Source of the DNA: JAEZPW01 sp035629075
GTDB taxonomy: Bacteria > Acidobacteriota > Terriglobia > Terriglobales > Acidobacteriaceae
NCBI GenBank assembly: GCA_035629075.1
Contig: DASPIK010000050.1
Location: forward strand, 1-64,000
Length of the DNA: 64,000 nucleotides
Reading direction: 5' to 3'
Shown here in pieces: positions 50,188-59,259 of this stretch. The notes beneath the pieces were generated by a model. The model did no database searches. It had not been told where the DNA came from and was given only the letters and a program-made list of their open reading frames with translations. The first letter of the stretch is position 1. The number at the start of each line of letters is the position of its first letter. The translations under genes and the position numbers were made by a program.

Positions 50188-51654
50188 ATGTTAACGGCAA
50201 CCAAGGCCAAGATTGCGCCCGGCAAGTTGTTCATTGGCGGTGAGTGGCGCGACGCGAGCGGCGGGAAGACATTCGAGACGATCAACCCCGCAACGGGTGA
50301 GGTGTTGACGCAGGTTGCGGAGGCGAATGCCTCGGATGTCGACGCGGCAATTCAAGCTGCGCGTCGAGCATTCGATCCGAATGGTGCGTGGCGGAAGATG
50401 TCGGCCAGTGATCGGGGAAAGGTGCTTTGGCGAATCGCTGATTTGCTCGAGGAGAACATCGAAGAGATCGGCGAACTTGAGACCCTCGATAACGGCAAGC
50501 CCATCTTTGAATCCCGCTATGTTGATTTACCGATGGTGGTGGACGTCTTCCGCTACTACGCCGGGTGGGCGACAAAGATTCACGGAGAGACGGTAAACAC
50601 GCTCGAAAACGCCTTCACGTACACCCTGCGTGAACCCGTGGGGGTGGTGGGCGCCATCGTGGCCTGGAATTTCCCTTTGCTGCTGGCGAGTTGGAAATTG
50701 GGTCCGGCGCTGGCTTGCGGCAACACAGTCGTGCTGAAGCCGGCAGAGCAGACACCCCTGACAGCGCTGCGCTTTGCCGAGATCGCGAAGCAGGCCGGCT
50801 TGCCTGACGGCGTTCTCAACGTGGTGACGGGAGGCCCGGAAACGGGCATTGCGCTGGTGAAGCACGAGGGGGTGGACAAACTGGCGTTCACCGGATCTAC
50901 CGCGGTCGGGAAAGAGATCATGCGGAGCGCGGCGGACACGTTGAAACGCCTGACGCTGGAGCTGGGCGGGAAATCCCCGAATATCGTCTTTGCGGATTCC
51001 GATCTGGATGGAGCCGTGAAAGGAGCCATCAATGGAATCTTCTACGGCAAGGGAGAGGTTTGCTGTGCGGGTTCGCGCCTGTTTGTTGAAAACAAAGTGA
51101 AAGACGAGTTCATGGACAAGCTGGTGCAGCGTACGAAGAAGCTGCAACCCGGCGATCCGCTCGATCCCAAGACCCGGTTGGGGGCGATTGTCAGCGAGCA
51201 GCAGATGAAGACCGTGCTCGGGTACATAGAGTCCGGTAAGCAGGAAGGGGCGGAGTTGGTGGCCGGCGGCAATCGGGTGACTATCGGGAACGGCAACGGC
51301 TATTTCCTGGAGCCGACGGTCTTTGGTGGCGCCACGAACGACATGAAGATTGCGCAGGAAGAGATTTTCGGTCCAGTGCTCGCCACGCTGACCTTTGATG
51401 ACGTGGACGAAGTGGCGGCGCTGGCGAACAAGAGCAATTACGGACTGGCCGCTGCGGTGTGGACGAAAGACATAAGAAAGGCGCATGCCCTATCGCGCAG
51501 GTTGAATGCGGGCACGGTCTGGATCAATACGTACGGCCTGATGAATGCTGCGTTGCCTTTTGGGGGCTACAAGCAATCAGGCTTCGGGCGAGAACTGGGC
51601 ATGCACGCCATCGAGCACTACACGGAGTTGAAGACCGTGTGGATGAATCTGTAG
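50188..51654 (+). CDS. NAD(P)-dependent aldehyde dehydrogenase
   Basis: 488 residues of the ALDH superfamily. N-terminal PWNFPL-type motif is VAWNFPLLLASWKL (about 158-171), Glu258 in LTLELGGKSPNIVFAD is the general base and Cys292 in GEVCCAGSRLFVE is the catalytic thiol. C-terminal FGPVLA and FGGYKQSGFGRELG are standard. It oxidises an aldehyde to an acid (non-CoA-acylating type by the ELGGK/CxGSR form). In the Box pathway the equivalent step is oxidation of 3,4-dehydroadipyl-CoA semialdehyde. Confidence 0.94.
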   Translation: MLTATKAKIAPGKLFIGGEWRDASGGKTFETINPATGEVLTQVAEANASDVDAAIQAARRAFDPNGAWRKMSASDRGKVLWRIADLLEENIEEIGELETLDNGKPIFESRYVDLPMVVDVFRYYAGWATKIHGETVNTLENAFTYTLREPVGVVGAIVAWNFPLLLASWKLGPALACGNTVVLKPAEQTPLTALRFAEIAKQAGLPDGVLNVVTGGPETGIALVKHEGVDKLAFTGSTAVGKEIMRSAADTLKRLTLELGGKSPNIVFADSDLDGAVKGAINGIFYGKGEVCCAGSRLFVENKVKDEFMDKLVQRTKKLQPGDPLDPKTRLGAIVSEQQMKTVLGYIESGKQEGAELVAGGNRVTIGNGNGYFLEPTVFGGATNDMKIAQEEIFGPVLATLTFDDVDEVAALANKSNYGLAAAVWTKDIRKAHALSRRLNAGTVWINTYGLMNAALPFGGYKQSGFGRELGMHAIEHYTELKTVWMNL

Positions 51655-51746
51655 ATCGGATTATTTAGCCATCGGGTCATCGCGCCATTAAACCCGGGTG
51701 CTCTGAGAACAGGAACACACGAGTTCATGAATTGGGGTGAGGAATC

Positions 51747-52931
51747 ATGCCGTCGATGTTGAAAATCGGCACGTTTGGTGACTGGGTTGATCTGTTCGAG
51801 AACTGGCGCAAGGAGATCGGAGTTGATCGCGACCAGATCAAAGACTTCAAGTTCGAAACACTGTTTGGTGCCATCGAGACCGAGGAGATAGGGTTCGGCC
51901 ATTACAAAGGGCGGAGAAAGTGGGAGAACGTGCGCCAGATCCCAACGCAACAGATCCGTGATGCGTTGCTGAACATGATTGTGTACCAGGGCGACACGGA
52001 GTTTGCCAGCGTCGAGCAGCAGCGGCACCTTTTTGAGAGTGCACCGACCGACTGGGACCGCAAGGCTCTTACGCGTGTGATGATCGAAGAAATGCGTCAC
52101 GGATGGCAGATGTGCGCGTTGCTAATCGATCATTTCGGGCACTCCGGGAAAGTTGAAGCTCAGAAGATGCTGGAGCGCCGTGCGTTCGAGAACAAGCGTT
52201 TGCTCGGCGCATTCAATGTCGATGTAGACAACTGGATGGACTTCTTCACGTACACCGACTTTGTGGATCGTGACGGCAAATTTCAACTGCAGATGTTGAA
52301 GTACTCAAGCTTCGCGCCGCTCGGACGATCGATGTCGTACATGTTGCGGGAAGAAGCGTTCCATATGGGCACGGGAAACGACGGGCTTTCGCGCGTGGTG
52401 AAGGCGGGAGTAATCCCGGCATGGCTCATTCAGAAATATCTGAACAAGTGGATTTCGGAGTCTTTTGACCTCTTCGGCACGGACCACTCATCGTCGGCAC
52501 ACTGGGCATATGTATGGGGCGTGAAAGGGCGCTACGACGAGCCGAAAAATCAGACTGCGCCAGACCTCGACGATCTGAACGACTACAACCGCAAGCTGTA
52601 TCGTGACGAAGTTGATGGCCTGGTGCAAAGGTTGAACAATTGCCTGCAACCTGGAGAGCCGAAGCTATACACACCGGACATCAAGTTCAACCGATCAATA
52701 GGCCGATGGGCAAACCAGATGTTCCACCCGCAAACCGGTCAGCCGATGGAAGAGAAGGAATACGCCGCACGAAGAGACGAGTTCCTGCCAACGGCAGAAG
52801 ATAAGAAACTGCTGTTGGACATCATCTCGACCGAGAAGAAGTGGATACTGCCGAAGATAGGCGCACGCGATCCGTTCGAGACAATCGCGGAGCCTAGGAG
52901 AAGCGCGATCAATATCGCTATCGCTGCATAA
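51747..52931 (+). CDS. boxB: BoxB-like diiron benzoyl-CoA epoxidase subunit
   Basis: 394 residues; BoxB proteins are about 470, so this is a shorter variant. The conserved core is clear: GDTEFASVEQQRHL with Fe ligand Glu85, VMIEEMRHGWQM (Glu115, His118), DRDGKFQLQMLKYSSFAPLGRSMSYMLREEAFH (second Glu/His pair), and the family LPTAEDK near the end. BoxB inserts oxygen into benzoyl-CoA as part of the aerobic Box route, normally with the reductase BoxA. No BoxA or BoxC (550-residue dihydrolase) is seen here. It lies between the dehydrogenase and the dienoyl-CoA-hydratase-like crotonase. Confidence 0.82.
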   Translation: MPSMLKIGTFGDWVDLFENWRKEIGVDRDQIKDFKFETLFGAIETEEIGFGHYKGRRKWENVRQIPTQQIRDALLNMIVYQGDTEFASVEQQRHLFESAPTDWDRKALTRVMIEEMRHGWQMCALLIDHFGHSGKVEAQKMLERRAFENKRLLGAFNVDVDNWMDFFTYTDFVDRDGKFQLQMLKYSSFAPLGRSMSYMLREEAFHMGTGNDGLSRVVKAGVIPAWLIQKYLNKWISESFDLFGTDHSSSAHWAYVWGVKGRYDEPKNQTAPDLDDLNDYNRKLYRDEVDGLVQRLNNCLQPGEPKLYTPDIKFNRSIGRWANQMFHPQTGQPMEEKEYAARRDEFLPTAEDKKLLLDIISTEKKWILPKIGARDPFETIAEPRRSAINIAIAA

Positions 52932-52986
52932 CCGAGGCCAGGTGATGCGTGCCTGACCTTCGAAATGTGCTAGCGTCAGCAACGAC

Positions 52987-53775
52987 ATGATTACTCAAAT
53001 ACAGCCAACGTTTTCGAAGATCAGGCTTCAGGTTGAAGCGCCGATTGCGCGAATCGTTCTCGAGAATCCACCGGTTAATGTGATCGACCTGAGGATGATG
53101 GACGAACTGCTTGGGGCGATGCAGCACGTGCAGGAACGTCCGGATATTTCGGCTGTCGTGTTCAGCGGAGCCGGCGTGGATTTTTCCGCGGGAGTGGACA
53201 TCAAGGCCCATACGCCCGACCTGGTGCGCGGCATGCTTGAGAAGCTCCACTCGGTAATTCGCGCTGTGGCCAGCAGTGAGAAGGTGACCATAGCGGCGGT
53301 GCACGGGAATTGCCTTGGCGGGGGCGCAGAGCTCGCTCTGGTGTGCGACATGGTGTTCTGCACTGAGAATGCGCGGTTTCAGTTCCCGGAGATCCAACTG
53401 GCGTGCTTTCCACCTGTCGCAGCCGTGGCACTTGCAGCCGTGGTGGGCCAGAAGCGCGCGGCTGAGATGATTCTGACGGGAAATGTTGTGCACGGCGATG
53501 AAGCGCTACATATCGGCCTCGTTAACGATGCCGTCGCAGATGACAACGAACTCTTCGAAGTGCTTCAGGATGTGGCGGAGCGGTTGGCGTCGTTAAGCCC
53601 CGCTGCTTTGAGAGTTGCGAAGAAGGCGCTCTATGCCTGGGACTCCATGCACTTTGACAAGGGCTTGCAGAAATCGGAAGCGATCTACTTGAACGACCTG
53701 GTCAAGACTGAAGACGCTCGCGAAGGCATACAGGCGTGGATCGAAAGGCGCGCGCCGGTGTGGAAGGGTAGATGA
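52987..53775 (+). CDS. crotonase, cyclohexadienoyl-CoA hydratase (Dch)-like
   Basis: 262 residues. Crotonase core with both catalytic glutamates (GGGAELALVCDMVFC; FPEIQLACFPPVAAVALAAVVGQ). The FPPVAAV segment, in place of the usual PGAGGTQ, is a feature of the dienoyl-CoA hydratases of anaerobic benzoyl-CoA degradation (Dch/BamR type). The stop overlaps the rhodanese start by ATGA. The Dch assignment rests on this motif, so an ordinary enoyl-CoA hydratase is the alternative. Confidence 0.75.
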   Translation: MITQIQPTFSKIRLQVEAPIARIVLENPPVNVIDLRMMDELLGAMQHVQERPDISAVVFSGAGVDFSAGVDIKAHTPDLVRGMLEKLHSVIRAVASSEKVTIAAVHGNCLGGGAELALVCDMVFCTENARFQFPEIQLACFPPVAAVALAAVVGQKRAAEMILTGNVVHGDEALHIGLVNDAVADDNELFEVLQDVAERLASLSPAALRVAKKALYAWDSMHFDKGLQKSEAIYLNDLVKTEDAREGIQAWIERRAPVWKGR

Positions 53776-54113
53776 CGCTCGGCAAAGACATTGAGTTTGA
53801 GATTTCAGCGCGAGACGTGAAGGCGAGTTTGGATAATGGCCAGCGCGTCACGCTGGTCGACGTCCGGGAGCCCTGGGAGTATGCGACGGCGCGGATTGAG
53901 AATAGCAAACATATTCCGATGAACGACATTCCAGCTCGCGCCGGGACAGAACTCGCGCCGAATGATCATATTGTGGTGATCTGCCATCATGGAGTTCGCT
54001 CGGCGCGCGTGACGGCGTGGCTCCGGGAACACGGGTTTGAAAGAGCGCAGTCAATGCGTGGCGGAATCGACCTGTGGTCGCGAACCATCGATCCGCAGGT
54101 TCCGCTCTATTAA
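53772..54113 (+). CDS. rhodanese-like sulfurtransferase
   Basis: A 113-residue single-domain rhodanese: acidic motif LVDVREPWEYATARI, active loop CHHGVRSAR (C71, CxxGxRS pattern). No signal peptide, so cytoplasmic. Coupled to the Dch-like gene by ATGA overlap and 9 bp before the molybdoenzyme genes. XO-family molybdoenzymes need a terminal sulfido ligand on Mo, so a nearby sulfurtransferase may supply that sulfur (inference). Confidence 0.88.
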   Translation: MTLGKDIEFEISARDVKASLDNGQRVTLVDVREPWEYATARIENSKHIPMNDIPARAGTELAPNDHIVVICHHGVRSARVTAWLREHGFERAQSMRGGIDLWSRTIDPQVPLY

Positions 54114-54122
54114 GGTCGAAGA

Positions 54123-54617
54123 ATGAAGAAGAATCTTTTGGAGCTGCGCGTGAATGGCCGATCGCACGAGATTGCGGCGGAACCGAACGCACTTCTCATC
54201 GATGTATTGCGGCGCGACCTTGGGATGACAGGCACGAAGCGCGGTTGCGACGATTCGTCTTGCGGAGCATGCACGGTGCAGATCGATGGCGTCCCGATGT
54301 TGGCGTGTACGTTGCTGGCCGCAAGCTGCGAAGGTGCGGAGATCACTACCGTTGAAGGCATTGCGGAACATGGTTCCCTGGCAGCGATCCAGAAGGCCTA
54401 CGGTGATTGGGGCGGGGCGCAATGCGGTTACTGCACTCCGGGGTTCATGATGACTGTAAGCGCGTTGCTGGCAAACAATCCGGACCCAACCGAGGACGAG
54501 ATACGCCACTCGCTCAGCGGCAACCTATGTCGCTGCACGGGCTACGAGCAGATGTATCAGGCCATCAAAGCGGCGATTGAAGCCGAGAAGAAAGGCATGG
54601 CGGCGGCAGGAAGGTAG
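54123..54617 (+). CDS. hcrC: 4-hydroxybenzoyl-CoA reductase gamma-like [2Fe-2S] subunit
   Basis: A 164-residue two-domain iron-sulfur subunit of the xanthine-oxidase family. N-terminal plant-type cluster ligands are C42, C47, C50 and C62 (GCDDSSCGAC and AC); C-terminal all-alpha domain has C101, C104, C136 and C138 (CGYC...CRC). Transfers electrons between the FAD and molybdenum subunits. It starts 9 bp after the rhodanese gene and precedes the large subunit by 35 bp. Assignment to Hcr follows from its partners. Confidence 0.82.
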   Translation: MKKNLLELRVNGRSHEIAAEPNALLIDVLRRDLGMTGTKRGCDDSSCGACTVQIDGVPMLACTLLAASCEGAEITTVEGIAEHGSLAAIQKAYGDWGGAQCGYCTPGFMMTVSALLANNPDPTEDEIRHSLSGNLCRCTGYEQMYQAIKAAIEAEKKGMAAAGR

Positions 54618-54652
54618 TCGCACAAGGCTCCGCTAGCATCGTGAAGGTGAAG

Positions 54653-57334
54653 ATGAGCGAGTTTTCGGTAATCGGGAAGCCGATAGCAATGGTCGACGCG
54701 GCCGGAAAAACTACCGGCGGGGGCAAGTACGCGGACGACCTCTCCCTCCCCGGCATGTGGTATGGCAAGATACTGCATTCCCCATATCCGCATGCCAGAA
54801 TCAGGCGCATCAATGCCACCCGGGCGCTGGCGCTGGATGGCGTTGTTGCGGTGGTGACTGGTAAGGACGCACCGGTGAGCTATGGCATACTCCCGATCGG
54901 CCACGATGAGCACGCACTTGCTGTGGACAAGGTTCGTTACGTAGGTGATAACGTCGCTTGTGTCGCGGCGGTGTCAGAGGCGGTCGCCGATCGCGCGCTG
55001 GAATTGATCGATGTCGATTACGAACTGCTGCCCGCCTGGTTCGATCCCGAGCAGTCGATGCAGGCGCAAGCCGAGTTCATACACGAACAGCGTCCCAACA
55101 ACATCGAGAAGGAGTATCACCACGCGTTTGGGGATCCGGACAAAGGCTTCGCTGAGGCGGAGTACGTGGCCGAAGCGCGTTACATAGCTAACGAGGTCAC
55201 TCACGCAGCGATGGAGCCGCATTCCACGCTGGCGGCCTTCGACCTCGATCCGCACACCGGCAAAGTGGGACGACTGACGGTGTGGTCCTCAACACAGGTG
55301 CCTTACTACCTTCAGCACAAACTCTCGCTCGTGCTGGAGATGCCAATGTCGCAAATACGCGTGATCAAGCCCCTGGTGGGCGGCGGTTTCGGCGGGAAAA
55401 GCGAGATCATTCCGCTGGAGATCATCGCGGCGGTGGCGGCACGCGCGGCGAAAGCTCCCGTAAAGATCACCTACACGCGTGAGGAAGTGTTTTGGGCTCA
55501 TCGCGGACGTCCGCGAACCATCATCGATTTAAAAACCGGCGTGAAGCGCGATGGACGCATTACGGCCGTGCGTGCGCGAGTAGTGCAGGACGGTGGAGCC
55601 TATTGTTCGTACGGCCCAGTCACGATTCTGTACTCGGGGGCTCTGCTCGGTGCGCTCTACGACATTCCGAATGTGCAGTACGACGGCTACCGGGTGCTGA
55701 CCAATAAGCCTGCATGCGGTGCGATGCGCGGCCACGGCACAGTCAACGTGCGGTTCGCATTTGAATCGCAGATGGACGAGATTGCTGCGGAACTAAAGAT
55801 CGACGCTGCCGAGATACGTCGGGTGAATTTGCTGAAACCGCCCTGCATCACGGTAAACGGGCTTCGCGTGCTCAGCTACGGACTGCCGGAATGCATCGAG
55901 AGGGTCGTTGAGAGGTCAGGCTGGGCAGAGAAGAACGGGCGTATCCGACGGTCGTCCGCCGGAGACAGCGCCGCGACGGACGAACGTCGCACGAGCTTAC
56001 GTCGCGGACTGGGGCTGGCATGCAGTCACTACGTGAGCGGTGCGGCGAACTCGATTATCCGGTCGGACATGCCGCATTCGACTGTGAACATTAAGGTTGA
56101 CCGAGATGGTGGCGTGATCGTCTACACCGGTGCGGCGGAGATCGGACAGGGTTCCGACACGATGACCGCGCAGGTCGTCGCCGAGGTGCTGGGGTGCGCG
56201 TTGTCGCGGATAAAAGTCGTGGCAGCGGATACTGACCTCACTCCAATCGATCTAGGGTCTTATTCAAGCCGGGTAACGATGATGGCCGGCAACGCGGCAC
56301 TCCGGGCGGCCGAGGCGGTCAAAAAACTCGTCGTACAAGCCGCCGCGAAAAGATTGCAGTGCTCACCAGAGGACGTCGTGATGCGAGATGACGTGGTGAG
56401 TAAGCGGGCGGGAGATACTCTCAGCGATCCGTTGGAGTCTGCAGCGCAGATACTCGAGACAAGAGATGCACCGCGCGGCGCGGTTGAAACTGTCGCGCGC
56501 GGGCGCGTCGAAGGGCAGATCCTGCGCGGGTCCGTGCTACAGAAGAGAAAAGAGGATGGGCCGAAAGATCGCATGAGTTTCGAAGAAGCGGTGGTTGCGG
56601 CGATCGACATTTCGGGGGCGCTGACGGGAACGGGATCGTACTCGCCGCCACAGGATGCACGCGGCGGCAACTTCAAAGGCGGTGGCGTCGGACCGTCGCC
56701 AGCATATTCGTACTCCGCGCAGGTGGCTGAAGTCAGCGTCGACGAAGATACCGGCGAGGTGACGGTACACAAAGTGTGGGCCGCACACGATTGCGGTCGC
56801 GCGCTGAACCCGGTAGCAGTGGAAGGCCAAGTGATCGGTTCGGTGTGGATGGGCTTGGGGCAGGCACTCCAGGAAGAGATGGTTTGGAAAGACGGTCTCC
56901 TGATCAATCCCGGGCTGCTCGGCTATCTCAGCCCGACTTCGAGCGAATCGCCTGAGATCGAGGCCATCATCGTGGAGAGCATTGATCCGGAAGGGCCATT
57001 CGGAGCCAAAGAGGCTGGCGAGGGGTCACTGGCAGCAACGATTCCCGCCATTTCCAACGCCATCTACGACGCGGTTGGTGTACGGCTGCGGGAGGCTCCA
57101 TTCACGCCCGAACGCGTGCTGGCTGCCTTAAAAGGGAAGCGGATCGCTGAATCGGGCAAAGCTGTCCCCACGAACACTGGCATCACGCAGCCCGGAGGAG
57201 TCGACCCGACACGTCCGGCATATTTGCGTGAGCACGGTGGAGCACTGTGGTTCAAGGGCAGAGGACCGTCGCGTCATCCTTTGGACCCCGCACGAATACA
57301 GCCCGTTGCCGCAGAGACCGGAGGTGGCGATTGA
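54653..57334 (+). CDS. hcrA: 4-hydroxybenzoyl-CoA reductase alpha-like molybdopterin subunit
   Basis: 893 residues; the Hcr alpha subunits are about 770. Molybdopterin-binding motifs: KPLVGGGFGGKSE, LTNKPACGAMRGHGT (the CGAMRGHGT segment is characteristic of Hcr alpha) and, near the end, GPFGAKEAGEGS with the active Glu. There is an extra 60-residue stretch near 600 (VSKRAGDTLSDPLESAAQ...KEDGPKDRM) and a C-terminal extension (TGITQPGGVDPTRPAYLREHGG...AETGGGD). The GTG at 54641 is an alternative start; ATG at 54653 has GAAGGTGA before it. It removes the 4-hydroxyl of 4-hydroxybenzoyl-CoA to give benzoyl-CoA; the exact substrate is inferred. Confidence 0.8.
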   Translation: MSEFSVIGKPIAMVDAAGKTTGGGKYADDLSLPGMWYGKILHSPYPHARIRRINATRALALDGVVAVVTGKDAPVSYGILPIGHDEHALAVDKVRYVGDNVACVAAVSEAVADRALELIDVDYELLPAWFDPEQSMQAQAEFIHEQRPNNIEKEYHHAFGDPDKGFAEAEYVAEARYIANEVTHAAMEPHSTLAAFDLDPHTGKVGRLTVWSSTQVPYYLQHKLSLVLEMPMSQIRVIKPLVGGGFGGKSEIIPLEIIAAVAARAAKAPVKITYTREEVFWAHRGRPRTIIDLKTGVKRDGRITAVRARVVQDGGAYCSYGPVTILYSGALLGALYDIPNVQYDGYRVLTNKPACGAMRGHGTVNVRFAFESQMDEIAAELKIDAAEIRRVNLLKPPCITVNGLRVLSYGLPECIERVVERSGWAEKNGRIRRSSAGDSAATDERRTSLRRGLGLACSHYVSGAANSIIRSDMPHSTVNIKVDRDGGVIVYTGAAEIGQGSDTMTAQVVAEVLGCALSRIKVVAADTDLTPIDLGSYSSRVTMMAGNAALRAAEAVKKLVVQAAAKRLQCSPEDVVMRDDVVSKRAGDTLSDPLESAAQILETRDAPRGAVETVARGRVEGQILRGSVLQKRKEDGPKDRMSFEEAVVAAIDISGALTGTGSYSPPQDARGGNFKGGGVGPSPAYSYSAQVAEVSVDEDTGEVTVHKVWAAHDCGRALNPVAVEGQVIGSVWMGLGQALQEEMVWKDGLLINPGLLGYLSPTSSESPEIEAIIVESIDPEGPFGAKEAGEGSLAATIPAISNAIYDAVGVRLREAPFTPERVLAALKGKRIAESGKAVPTNTGITQPGGVDPTRPAYLREHGGALWFKGRGPSRHPLDPARIQPVAAETGGGD

Positions 57335-58338
57335 GCCTCCCCGAGTTCAAACTGCTTCGGCCTCGTACAGTCGAAGAAGCTGTCGCGTTATTGGGCAAGC
57401 ACATCCCAAATGTGCAAGTGATTGCCGGCGGCACCGACCTGATCCCGTCCATGCGGCAGCAGCTGTTCGCCCCAGAGTACGTGCTGGACATCCGCGGCAT
57501 ACAGGAACTGCGAGGAATTTGCGCGCGCGACGGAGAGGGTCTTGAGATCGGTGCACTGACGTCTCTGACAACGGTCGAAAACTCAGAGTTCATTCGACGG
57601 CACTATCCGGTGTTGCACGAAGCGGTCGCGACTGTTGCGTCGCCTCTTCTCCGAAACATGGGAACGATCGGCGGGAACATCTGCTTGGATACTCGGTGCG
57701 TCTGGTACAACCAGTCGCTCACGTGGCGAAAGTCGTGCGGGTTTTGCATCAAGAAAGATGGAGATTTGTGCCACGTAGCTCCTGGCGGGAAGCGATGCTG
57801 GGCGGTGTTCTCCGGCGATACGCCACCTGCTCTGTTGTGTCTGGATGCTGAGGTCGAGATTGCGAACGCGTACGGATTCAAGCGTGTACCATTGCGTGAC
57901 CTCTACACGGGCGAGGGCGATGCTCGCATCAAGTTGGGAAAAGACGAGTTGCTCACGCGCGTCTTGCTTCCGGAGTCGCGTGCCGGATGGCGCGGCGTGT
58001 ATCGCAAACTGCGCATACGAGGCAGCATCGACTATCCGCTGGCGGGAGTGGCCGTTGCGATTAAAATTGCGAACGGGGCTGGTAGCGCAGTTCAGGATGC
58101 ACGGGTCGCAATTACGGCTGTTAACCCCGCGCCGATGCTGGTTGCGGGAGCGGATCGTGCCCTGGTCGGGCATAGCGTCAACGAGCAGGTTGCTACCGTC
58201 GTCGGTGAGTTGGCGGCGAAAACGGCGAAGCCCCTCACAACTTCAGCCCTGACGCCGGAGTACCGGCGCGAGATGGTGCGGGTTTTCGCGAAGCGCGCGG
58301 TGCTCGCCGCGGCGGGATCGGGCGAAAGCAAGAACTGA
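57331..58338 (+). CDS. hcrB: 4-hydroxybenzoyl-CoA reductase beta-like FAD subunit with 4Fe-4S insertion
   Basis: 335 residues from a TTG start (57331) that overlaps the hcrA stop as TTGA, with GGAGGTGGCG before it. Vanillyl-alcohol-oxidase-type FAD fold: VIAGGTDLIPSMRQQ, NMGTIGGNICLDTRC. Within it, Cys at 123, 139, 147 and 156 (spacing C-x15-C-x7-C-x8-C) lies in an inserted stretch, including LTWRKSCGFCIKKDGDLCHVAPGGKRC. This insertion is the hallmark of Hcr beta subunits, which bind an extra [4Fe-4S] cluster. Electrons flow ferredoxin-[4Fe-4S]-FAD-2Fe2S-Mo. Confidence 0.88.
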   Translation: MSLPEFKLLRPRTVEEAVALLGKHIPNVQVIAGGTDLIPSMRQQLFAPEYVLDIRGIQELRGICARDGEGLEIGALTSLTTVENSEFIRRHYPVLHEAVATVASPLLRNMGTIGGNICLDTRCVWYNQSLTWRKSCGFCIKKDGDLCHVAPGGKRCWAVFSGDTPPALLCLDAEVEIANAYGFKRVPLRDLYTGEGDARIKLGKDELLTRVLLPESRAGWRGVYRKLRIRGSIDYPLAGVAVAIKIANGAGSAVQDARVAITAVNPAPMLVAGADRALVGHSVNEQVATVVGELAAKTAKPLTTSALTPEYRREMVRVFAKRAVLAAAGSGESKN

Positions 58339-59181
58339 ATGGTCACTGATTGCCATATACACATTCAGCCAATCGAGATGTTCAAGCCGGCTGCGCTTGA
58401 ACTCATGAAAAGGAAGCGGCCGGAATTCCAGCGCATTGTTGAATACTCGCAGTCTCCGAAGGCTTTTCTGAAACACCTTGACGAGTCGGGCGTCGACCGC
58501 GCCGTGCTGATTAATTACGTCGCTCCGGATGTCATTGGATTCACCGCGGCGGTCAACGAATGGGTCGCGAACTACGTCAAAGCAGATCCGCAAAGGTTGA
58601 TCGCGTGCGGGAGCTTGCATCCGCGTCAATCACACGATGTCGTCCGAGACATGGAGCAGATCGTTAGACTCGGCATCCGGCTTATTAAGATTCATCCGCC
58701 TCATCAATTGCTTTATCCGAATGATTACCTGAATGGCGTTCATCAGCTTGAGGTCATATATCGCATCGCTGAGGCGAACGGAATCCCGGTGATGTTCCAT
58801 ACCGGGACGTCCATCTTTCCGGGAGCGCGGAACAAGTTTGGAGATCCCATCTTCATCGATGATGTGGCGATTGACTTTCCGAATCTAAAGATTCTGCTGG
58901 CGCATGGAGGAAGGCCGCTGTGGATGGATACGGCGTTCTTTCTTATTCGGCGGCACCGAAACGTTTATCTGGACATCAGCGGAATACCGCCCAAAACATT
59001 GCTGGAGTATTTTCCTCGCCTGGCGAAAATCGCGGAGAAGACCCTGTTCGGAACGGACTGGCCGGGACCCGGCGTTCCGGACATCGGTAAAAACCTGCGG
59101 GAGTTCAGCGCCCTGCCCTTACCTGATGACGCGAAGACCGCGATTTTGAGCAAAACGGCTCTCAGCCTCTGGCCTGCTTAG
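58339..59181 (+). CDS. amidohydrolase, ACMSD-like family
   Basis: 280 residues, immediately after the hcrB stop (TGA-ATG). Metal-binding signature: HIH at residues 6-8 region (TDCHIHIQP), HTG (about 154-156), HGG (about 190-192) and the C-terminal GTDWP. Family members include decarboxylases such as 2-amino-3-carboxymuconate semialdehyde decarboxylase and dihydroxybenzoate decarboxylases, as well as hydrolases. Position at the end of the aromatic cluster suggests a ring-acid or ring-cleavage product as substrate (inference). Confidence 0.85.
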   Translation: MVTDCHIHIQPIEMFKPAALELMKRKRPEFQRIVEYSQSPKAFLKHLDESGVDRAVLINYVAPDVIGFTAAVNEWVANYVKADPQRLIACGSLHPRQSHDVVRDMEQIVRLGIRLIKIHPPHQLLYPNDYLNGVHQLEVIYRIAEANGIPVMFHTGTSIFPGARNKFGDPIFIDDVAIDFPNLKILLAHGGRPLWMDTAFFLIRRHRNVYLDISGIPPKTLLEYFPRLAKIAEKTLFGTDWPGPGVPDIGKNLREFSALPLPDDAKTAILSKTALSLWPA

Positions 59182-59259
59182 CGCTCGAAGGAGTCGCCGC
59201 TATCGAGTGGCTTCGTAAATGTTTGTCCGCCGATCAGTTGCTATGTTTAAAATCCACGT

